From NCBI GenBank assembly GCA_020632955.1, contig JACKEO010000006.1, positions 165,109 through 229,108 of the forward strand: DNA of 64,000 nucleotides, read 5' to 3'. Positions within the stretch are counted from its first letter, which is position 1. Each line of letters begins with the position of its first letter. This document shows, piece by piece, positions 52,528-58,993 of this stretch. The notes under the pieces are model-generated. The model had not been told where the DNA came from. It ran no database searches and saw only the letters and a list, made by a program, of their open reading frames with translations. Source of the DNA: Alphaproteobacteria bacterium (lineage in GTDB: Bacteria > Myxococcota_A > UBA796 > GCA-2862545). The translations under genes were made by a program, and so were the position numbers.

Positions 52528-53405
52528 CGCATCCCCTCGGCGTCGGGCACGATCAGCGTGCCGCAGCCTTCGTCGGTGAAGATCTCGCGCAGGAGCGTGC
52601 TGGGCTCGCGACCCGACAGGATGTGCACCCGGGGCACGCCGCGGTCGAGCGCCCGCAGGGCCTCCTCGATCTTGGCGCGCATGCCGCCGGCGATCACGCC
52701 CTCGGCCACGAGCTCCCGCGCCTTCGAGGCGGTGACCTGCGAGATGGGGCCGGCCGCCGTGGAGGACTCGAGCACCCCCGCCACGCTGGTGAGGAGCACG
52801 AGCTTGGCGGCGTCGAGATCGCTCGCCACGCGCACGGCCACGGCGTCGGCGTTCACGTTGAGCAGCTCACCGTCGGGGCCGGTCGCCAGGCTGGGCAGCA
52901 CGGGGATCGACCACTCGCCGTCGGGGGCGAAGGAGCCGGGCTCGATGTGGGTGACGTCGCCCACGCAGCCCCAGTCCACGGTCTTGTCGCCCTCCACCGT
53001 GGGCGCGCGACGGGTGGCGCGCACCGCACCGGTGACACCGTCGGCGAAGCCCCGCGCCTGCACGCCGTGCTCCCGGAGCCAGGCCACGATGCGCCCGTTG
53101 AGCTGACGTCCGATCACCTCGACGAGCACGTCGCGCACCTGAGGCGTGGTGACCCGACGGCCCCGGTGCTTCTCGGGGACGATGCCCTGCTCGGTGCAGG
53201 CCTCGTCCACCTGCTTGCCGCCGCCGTGCACGAGGAGCGGACGCAGCCCGCACCGGGCGAGCACCACCACCTGGGGCAGCACGCGCTCGATCACCGGGCC
53301 GCCGTCGAGCAGCTCGCCGCCGATCTTCACCACCACGAGGCGGTCACGGAAGGCATGGATGTACGGCGCGGCTTCCACCACGCCCGGACCGCGATCGATG
53401 TTCAC
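52524..53405 (-). CDS. argB: N-acetylglutamate kinase ArgB
   Basis: Phosphorylates N-acetyl-glutamate (possibly N-succinyl-glutamate in variant pathways) in arginine synthesis. It has 293 residues from GTG 53405. The amino-acid kinase fold is marked by VVVKIGGELLDGG (phosphate-binding Lys and Gly), PLLVHGGGKQVD, LNVNADAVAVRVASDLDAA and GMRAKIEEALRAL with the second Lys. An insertion DWGCVGDVTHIEPG matches the loop of the family. It overlaps argF' upstream and argH downstream by 4 bases each. Whether arginine inhibits it cannot be told, as no long N-terminal regulatory helix is present. Confidence 0.94.
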   Translation of the reverse strand: MNIDRGPGVVEAAPYIHAFRDRLVVVKIGGELLDGGPVIERVLPQVVVLARCGLRPLLVHGGGKQVDEACTEQGIVPEKHRGRRVTTPQVRDVLVEVIGRQLNGRIVAWLREHGVQARGFADGVTGAVRATRRAPTVEGDKTVDWGCVGDVTHIEPGSFAPDGEWSIPVLPSLATGPDGELLNVNADAVAVRVASDLDAAKLVLLTSVAGVLESSTAAGPISQVTASKARELVAEGVIAGGMRAKIEEALRALDRGVPRVHILSGREPSTLLREIFTDEGCGTLIVPDAEGMR

Positions 53406-54406
53406 GAGAGCACCCCCGTGCGCTGGGCGACGAGTTCGAGGAGGGCCGCCTGGGCCCAGAGACGGTTTCCGGCCTGCTCCGTGACGAGGGAGCGAGGGCC
53501 GTCGAGGAGGGCGCCCGAGAGCACCACGTTGCGGCGCACGGGCAGGCAGTGCATCACCCGGGCCTCGGGGGCCGGCGCGAGCGCGGCCTCGTCCACGAGC
53601 CAGGGACGCAGCGCGGGATCCGTGGGCGAGCGATCGTCGAGCGGACCCCAGGACTTCACGTACACCACGCGACGGCCGGCCAGGGCCTCGGCGCGGTCGT
53701 GGCTCACGCGCACACCACCCCCGCGGGCCTCGGCGGCGGCGCGCGCCTGCGCCACCACCTCGGGGTCGAGATCGAAGCCGGGCGGGTGGGCCACGGTGAC
53801 GTCGCAGCCGGCCAGCGCGGCCTGCTCGAGGAAGGTGTGGGGCACCGCCGGCGGCAGCGCGCGCGGGTGGAAGGCCCAGCACAGCGCCACCGGCAGGCCC
53901 GACAGGTCGTCGCCGAACTGCTCGTGGAGCGTGACCAGGTCGGCCAGGCCCTGGCAGGGGTGGTGCGACGCCCCCTCGAGGCTGATCACCGGCACGCCCG
54001 CGTGGGCCGCGATGGCCGAGATGACGGGCTCCGTGCGGTCGACCGCCCACGGGCGTGCCCCGCGGAAGGCGCGCACCCCCAGCACGTGGAAGAGCCGCCC
54101 GAGCACCCGGGCCGCCTCCACCACGTTCTCCACCGCGGCGCCGTCCATCACGGCGTCGGGGTCGAGCTCCAGGGTCCACGTGTCGTTGCCGGCGTTGAGC
54201 GTCTGGCAGCTGCCGCCCAGCACCCGCGCGGCCTGCTCGAAGCTGGCCCGCGTGCGCAGCGACGGATCGAAGTACAGCGCCCCCACCCGCAGCCGGCTGG
54301 GCACGGGGACCGGGTCGGCGGCCTTCAGCGCACGCGCCCGGGCCACGAGCGCCACGCGGGTGGCGTCGTCCAGATCGGCCGGACGCAGGACGTGTCCGCC
54401 GCTCAC
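53402..54406 (-). CDS. argF': N-acyl-ornithine carbamoyltransferase (ArgF' type)
   Basis: Carbamoylates ornithine, here probably as its N-acetyl or N-succinyl derivative. It has 334 residues. The carbamoyl-phosphate loop is FDPSLRTRASFE, with SLRTR as in acyl-ornithine enzymes where classic OTCases have STRTR. HPCQGLADLVTL is normal. The segment LCWAFHPRALPPAVPHTF and HCLPVRRNVVL resemble Xanthomonas N-acetyl- and Bacteroides N-succinyl-ornithine carbamoyltransferases. The SMG loop of true OTCases is absent. Which acyl group is used I cannot decide. It is translationally coupled to argD and argB by 4-base overlaps. Confidence 0.86.
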   Translation of the reverse strand: MSGGHVLRPADLDDATRVALVARARALKAADPVPVPSRLRVGALYFDPSLRTRASFEQAARVLGGSCQTLNAGNDTWTLELDPDAVMDGAAVENVVEAARVLGRLFHVLGVRAFRGARPWAVDRTEPVISAIAAHAGVPVISLEGASHHPCQGLADLVTLHEQFGDDLSGLPVALCWAFHPRALPPAVPHTFLEQAALAGCDVTVAHPPGFDLDPEVVAQARAAAEARGGGVRVSHDRAEALAGRRVVYVKSWGPLDDRSPTDPALRPWLVDEAALAPAPEARVMHCLPVRRNVVLSGALLDGPRSLVTEQAGNRLWAQAALLELVAQRTGVLS

Positions 54407-55530
54407 GACAGCACCTCGGCGATGGCCGCGCAGCAGCGGTCGAGCTCGTCGTCGGACACCACGTAGGGCAGCAGCAGCCGGATGGTCTCGGCCTGGCCCG
54501 AGGTGCCCACCAGCAGGTCGCGCTCGAGCAGGGCAGCCTGCAGCGCCTTGGCCGACAGGGGCGTCTGCACGCCGAGCAGCGCGCCGCGGCCCCGGACCTC
54601 CACGCCGGGCAGCCCGGCCAGGCCCGCGCGCACCCGGGCCTCGATGTCGAGCACGCGCGCCATCAGCCCCTCGTCGCGGATGGTGCGCGCCACGGCCGAC
54701 ACCACCGCGCAGGCCATGGGGCCCCCGCCGAAGGTGGTGCCGAGCTCCCCTGCCGCCACGCCCTCGGCCATCGCCGCGGTGGTGACCAGGGCCGCCACCG
54801 GGAAGCCGTTCCCGAGGCTCTTCGCCAGCGTGACGAGGTCGGGCGTGCAGCCCAGGGTCTCGTGGGCGAACCAGGTGCCCAGCCGCCCCACGCCACCCTG
54901 CACCTCGTCGAGCGCGAAGACCGCCCCCACCTCGCGGCAGCGGGCCTCCACGCGCGCCAGCCAGCCCGGCGGCGGCACGCGGATGCCCCCCAGGCTCTCG
55001 ACGCTCTCGATGAGCACGCAGGCCACGGTCTCGTCGATGACCGACAGGTCGTCGGCGCCGAGCGGCAGGCTGCGGTGCCAGTCGGCCGGCACCTGCACCG
55101 GGATCTTGCCGCGGTAGCCCGGCAGGCCCGTGACCGAGAGGGAGCCCAGGGTGCGCCCGTGGAAGGAGCCCGCCGTGGTGACCACCGTGGCGCGGCCGGT
55201 GCGCTTGCGCGCGAGATGCAGCGCCGCCTCGTTGGCCTCGGTGCCGCTGTTCACGAAGTGGACGTAGGCCAGGTGGGCGCTGCCGCCGAGCACCGCCTGG
55301 GCCGCCTCCTCCTGCACCGGCATCACCAGCGAGTTGCTGTAGAAGTCGAGCGTGCGGACGGCGGTGGACAGGGCCTCGACCACCGCCGGATGGCCGTGCC
55401 CCAGCGGGCAGACGGCGTGGGCCCCGTACAGGTCGGTGATCACGCGACCGTCGGCGGTGTGCAGGCGGGTGCCCTCGGCGCGCACCAGCGTGATGGGCAG
55501 CCGCGGGTAGACGGGGAAGAGCGCGCTCAC
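54403..55530 (-). CDS. argD: Acetylornithine aminotransferase ArgD
   Basis: A 375-residue class III aminotransferase that forms N-acyl-ornithine from the semialdehyde, with glutamate as amino donor. PLP contacts include FVNSGTEANEAALHLAR, ALDEVQGGVGRLGTWF (ring Asp) and LVTLAKSLGNGFPVAAL (Schiff-base Lys). TTFGGGPMACAV is the phosphate-binding Thr region. It overlaps argC and argF' by 4 bases on each side. In a variant pathway it would act on the same acyl group as ArgF'. Confidence 0.93.
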   Translation of the reverse strand: MSALFPVYPRLPITLVRAEGTRLHTADGRVITDLYGAHAVCPLGHGHPAVVEALSTAVRTLDFYSNSLVMPVQEEAAQAVLGGSAHLAYVHFVNSGTEANEAALHLARKRTGRATVVTTAGSFHGRTLGSLSVTGLPGYRGKIPVQVPADWHRSLPLGADDLSVIDETVACVLIESVESLGGIRVPPPGWLARVEARCREVGAVFALDEVQGGVGRLGTWFAHETLGCTPDLVTLAKSLGNGFPVAALVTTAAMAEGVAAGELGTTFGGGPMACAVVSAVARTIRDEGLMARVLDIEARVRAGLAGLPGVEVRGRGALLGVQTPLSAKALQAALLERDLLVGTSGQAETIRLLLPYVVSDDELDRCCAAIAEVLS

Positions 55531-56546
55531 GGCCAGCTCCCGACGACGGGCAGGCCGAGCGTCTCGGACCAGCCCTGGGCGAGGTTGAGGCTCTGCACGG
55601 CCTGGCCCGAGCCCCCCTTCAGGAGGTTGTCGATGGCCGTGTAGATCACGGTGTCGCCGCCCCGCTCCACCACGCCGATCAGCGTGCGCACCGAGTGCTG
55701 GACGGCACCCAGCGGCACCTCGCCCTGCACCACGTCCACCAGGGCGGCGTCGGCGTAGGCGGCCGTCAGGCGCTCGAGGGCCGAGGCCCCGCCGAGCTGC
55801 CCCTCGGGGATCACCGTGGTGAGGAGGATGCCGCGCGCCACGGGCAGGCTGTGGGGCACGAAGCGCAGGCGCGGCGCAGGCCCCCGCGCCGCCAGCGCCT
55901 GCCCCACCTCGCCCAGGTGCTGGTGGGCCAGCGTCTTGTACCCGGTGAAGCTCGTCATCCGGAGGCTGTGGTGGACCCCGGCAGAGGGCGCGACGCCCGA
56001 CCCGCTGGAGCCCGTGGCCCCGAACACCGTGACGCCCTCGGGCCCGAGACCGTCCTGCAGCGGCGCCAGCGTGAGCAACAGCGCGGTGGCGAAGCAGCCG
56101 GGCGACGCGATGAGCCCGGCCAGGGGCGGCGGGGGCCCGGTGAGCTCGGGCAGGCAGTAGACGGCCTCGTCCAGCAGCTCGGGTGCCGTGGGCTCACGTC
56201 CGTAGAAGCGGACGTGGTCCGCCGGATCCCTCAGGCGGAAGTCGCTGCCCAGGTCGACCACCCGCACGCCGCGCTGCCGGAGCGCGGCACCGGCCACGCC
56301 GCTCTCGCCGTGGGGCAGCGCGAGGAAGACCACCTCGCAGGCCGCCGCGAGCGCGTCAGCGTCGAAGGCCTCGAGCACGGCGTCGGCCGGCCCGCGCAGG
56401 CCAGGACGCAGCGACGACAGCTGCTGGCCCGCGCTGCGCCCGGCGACGAGCGCAGCGAGCCGCACCTCGGGGTGGGCCGAGAGCAGGCGCACCAGCTCGC
56501 CACCGAGGAAGCCGTTGGCCCCGACGATGCCGACCCGCAACGCCAC
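55527..56546 (-). CDS. argC: N-acetyl-gamma-glutamyl-phosphate reductase ArgC
   Basis: Reduces the acyl-glutamyl phosphate to its semialdehyde with NADPH. It has 339 residues from GTG 56546; an upstream ATG in frame lies inside the previous gene and is not preferred. The NADPH loop is RVGIVGANGFLGGELVRLL, the nucleophile Cys is in IASPGCFATALLL, and the His region is FVPHSLPVARGILLT. GDTVIYTAIDNLLKGGSGQA closes the protein as in the family. It starts 1 base after the stop of the P-loop gene and overlaps argD by 4 bases. Confidence 0.94.
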   Translation of the reverse strand: MALRVGIVGANGFLGGELVRLLSAHPEVRLAALVAGRSAGQQLSSLRPGLRGPADAVLEAFDADALAAACEVVFLALPHGESGVAGAALRQRGVRVVDLGSDFRLRDPADHVRFYGREPTAPELLDEAVYCLPELTGPPPPLAGLIASPGCFATALLLTLAPLQDGLGPEGVTVFGATGSSGSGVAPSAGVHHSLRMTSFTGYKTLAHQHLGEVGQALAARGPAPRLRFVPHSLPVARGILLTTVIPEGQLGGASALERLTAAYADAALVDVVQGEVPLGAVQHSVRTLIGVVERGGDTVIYTAIDNLLKGGSGQAVQSLNLAQGWSETLGLPVVGSWP

Positions 56547-56547
56547 C

Positions 56548-57597
56548 TCAGGCGTCCTCGAGCTGCAGCACGCCACCCACGGCCAGCGCGCAGGCGCGGT
56601 CGGGGTCCATGAAGATGTTGGCCGCGGCGAGGCCCTGGCCCTGCAGCTTGCCCGTGCCGGCGGTGTTGTCGGTGGCCGGGCCGGTGACGACCTTGACCTC
56701 CATGCCCCAGCCCACGAGCTGACGTGCCGCCGCCACGCCGCCGATGACGTCGTTCGCCGCGAGCACCACGCCCGAGACGTTCGACACGAAGCGCGGATCC
56801 GACAGCACCTCGTCGACGCCGTACTCGCCCATCAGGCCGTCCCCCATCTCGAGGAGGATGACATCGGGGTGCTCGCCGGCGAGCTGGCCGAGGAGCTCGA
56901 GCGCCACGTCGGGCATGTCGGTGCGGTAGCAGGTGGAGGCCAGGCCGCAGTCCAGGAAGGACAGCGTCTTGCCGGCGCCGTTGTCCTGGAAGGTGAGCAG
57001 GTCGCGGATCGCGGCCACGCCCGTCACCTTGCCCGCGTGCACCACGAGCCCGCGGCGACGCAGGTAGCGGGTGAGCACGGCCATCGCGGTGGTCTTGCCC
57101 GAGTTCATGCAGGTGCCGGCGAAGACGATGACCGGCGGCAGCCGCCCCGGCAGCTGGCCCACGCGCGGCAGGGCGTGCTCACGCAGCCGCAGGCCGCGGC
57201 CCTGACGGATGGGGGTGCCCAGCACCTCGAGCTCGATCGGCGTGCCCAGGCCCGCGTGGTCGCCCTCGCTCACGCCGATGACGCCGCCCTGGTTGAGCAG
57301 GTGGAGCACGTCGCCGGCGGCGATGGTCTGGGGCACGCGACCGCAGAAGCCCCGCAGCGCGGCGCGGTTGCCCAGCACGCCCACGATGAGGTCGCCCGGC
57401 ACGAGCCGCGCCTGGCGCCCGCTGGTGAGCTCGAGGTGACCGTACTCCTTGCGCGCCGTGAGCACGCGGCAGGCCACGGCGGCGCCGTCCTCCGCGATGG
57501 GCTGCTGGTGCACGGTGACGTAGGGCCCCAGCGCGAAGGGCAGGCACGCGCTGGCCACCTTGTGCGGCCGGAGCCGGAGATCGTACTCGCTGCTCAT
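56548..57597 (-). CDS. P-loop protein of the arginine operon (SIMIBI-like), function unassigned
   Basis: A 349-residue protein with a beta-rich N-terminal half (1 to about 145; LVPGDLIVGVLGNRAAL, VLHLLNQGGVIGVSEGD) and a C-terminal P-loop domain. Walker A is VFAGTCMNSGKTTAMAV, of the GxxxxGK(S/T)T form seen in dethiobiotin synthetase, CobQ-like and DUF1611 proteins. A Walker-B-like strand VILLEMGDGLMGEYG follows. It shares a base with the argG stop and ends 1 base before argC, so it is part of the operon. The operon lacks argA/argJ, and a DUF1611 protein (DgcN) is known to acylate D-glutamate; a role in glutamate acylation is thus a testable guess, not an assignment. Confidence 0.7.
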   Translation of the reverse strand: MSSEYDLRLRPHKVASACLPFALGPYVTVHQQPIAEDGAAVACRVLTARKEYGHLELTSGRQARLVPGDLIVGVLGNRAALRGFCGRVPQTIAAGDVLHLLNQGGVIGVSEGDHAGLGTPIELEVLGTPIRQGRGLRLREHALPRVGQLPGRLPPVIVFAGTCMNSGKTTAMAVLTRYLRRRGLVVHAGKVTGVAAIRDLLTFQDNGAGKTLSFLDCGLASTCYRTDMPDVALELLGQLAGEHPDVILLEMGDGLMGEYGVDEVLSDPRFVSNVSGVVLAANDVIGGVAAARQLVGWGMEVKVVTGPATDNTAGTGKLQGQGLAAANIFMDPDRACALAVGGVLQLEDA

Positions 57598-58778
57598 CAG
57601 CGCCCCCCACGCAGGGACAGGGACAGGATCTTGCTGAAGCCGTCGGTGTCGCGGCCGGTCCACCCGGCGCCGAGCTCGCCGTAGCGCGCCTTGCCCTTCA
57701 TGCGGGAGAAGGGCGTGTCGACCGACGACAGGGTGAGCGTGCCCTTGCCGAGCACCAGCCCCACCTCGCCGCTGACCACGCGCTGCTCGCTGGCCAGGTA
57801 GGCCTCCACGTCGCGCATGACCGGGTCGAGCCACAGACCCTCGTGCAGCAGCTGGCCGTAGAGCGGCTTGAGGTGCTCGCGCAGGTAGAGCTGGTGCTTG
57901 GACAGCACGAGCTTGCAGAGCTCCAGGTGGGCGCGGTGCACCAGGTGGGCCGCGGGCGCCTCGAAGACGATGCGGCCCTTGATGCCCAGCACGGTGTCGC
58001 CGGTGTGCACGTCGCGGCCGAGGCCGTGGGCGGCCCCGCGGGCGTTCAGCGCCTCGATGAGATCGGGCATCGCCATGCGCTGGCCGTCGAGCGAGGTGGG
58101 CACGCCCGCCTCGAAGCCGATGCGCACCAGCGTGTCGGGGGCCGTGACCTCACCGGCCGGCAGCACCTTGTGCCGCAGGTCGTCGGGCACCGGCAGGGCC
58201 GGATCGTGGAGCGGACCGCCACCGAGCGTGGTGCCCCAGAGCGAGGTGTTCACGCTGTAGGTGGTGACCTTGGGCTCCACGGCGATGCCCACGTCGCGCA
58301 GCGCCACCGCGCTCTCCTCGCGGGTGGGACCGAGATCGCGGATGGGCGCCTCGATGTGGATGCCGTCGCGGAGCAGCGCCCGCAGGGTGACGTCGAAGCG
58401 CACCTGGTCGTTGCCGGCCGCGGTGCAGCCGTGGCCCACCGCGTCGAAGCCCCCCTCGTTCGCCATCTTGGCGAGGCCCTCGGCCTGCAGGCCGCGCTCG
58501 GAGCCCACGCAGAGCGGGTAGGTCTCGCCCTTGAGGAAGCCGCTGCGGATGAGCGGCATCAGGATGCGGTCGCACAGGGCCTGGCGCAGGTCGACCAGGT
58601 GGTGCGCCGACGCCCCGCACTCGACCGAGCGGGCGGCGATGGCGGCGCGCTCCGCGTCGTCGAGGCCGCCCACGTCGAAGGTGACCGTGGTGACGTCGTA
58701 GGTCTTGCCGAGGTGGACGACACAGAAGCTCGTGTCGAGGCCACCGGAGAACGACAGCAGCAGGCGAGGCTTGGACAT
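57597..58778 (-). CDS. argG: Argininosuccinate synthase ArgG
   Basis: Couples citrulline and aspartate with ATP to argininosuccinate. It has 393 residues. The PP-loop is LLSFSGGLDTSF. Substrate-binding segments are VGHGCTAAGNDQVRF (the family's GCTGKGNDQVRF, altered to TAAGND), YSVNTSLWG and the MKGKARYGELG region near the end. It is the first gene of the seven-gene operon, with GGAGG about 11 bases before the start. The 215 bases upstream, shared with the M23 gene end, hold no clear ARG box. Since the pathway seems to use N-acyl-citrulline, a deacylase must act before this step; none is in the window. Confidence 0.94.
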   Translation of the reverse strand: MSKPRLLLSFSGGLDTSFCVVHLGKTYDVTTVTFDVGGLDDAERAAIAARSVECGASAHHLVDLRQALCDRILMPLIRSGFLKGETYPLCVGSERGLQAEGLAKMANEGGFDAVGHGCTAAGNDQVRFDVTLRALLRDGIHIEAPIRDLGPTREESAVALRDVGIAVEPKVTTYSVNTSLWGTTLGGGPLHDPALPVPDDLRHKVLPAGEVTAPDTLVRIGFEAGVPTSLDGQRMAMPDLIEALNARGAAHGLGRDVHTGDTVLGIKGRIVFEAPAAHLVHRAHLELCKLVLSKHQLYLREHLKPLYGQLLHEGLWLDPVMRDVEAYLASEQRVVSGEVGLVLGKGTLTLSSVDTPFSRMKGKARYGELGAGWTGRDTDGFSKILSLSLRGGR

Positions 58779-58993
58779 GCTCGAGACGACCTCCGAGGCG
58801 CGTGCTGGCGGCTGGAGCTCCGACGCTCACGTGGCGGAGACGGCACCGACCGAGCCGGGCGCACCTAATGCACCACCCCCCTGCCCGCCATGCCGTCGGG
58901 ACCGCTGTCGACGGCACGTCCGTCGCGATCCACGCAGGCGGCCGCGACGTCCCCTCGGGGGCGCCGCGGCCGCGGATCACGCCGGGACCAGGG

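Noticed and set aside
58779..58993. ARG-box operators ahead of argG
   Set aside because: No palindromic AT-rich 18-mer is visible; the region is uniformly GC-rich.
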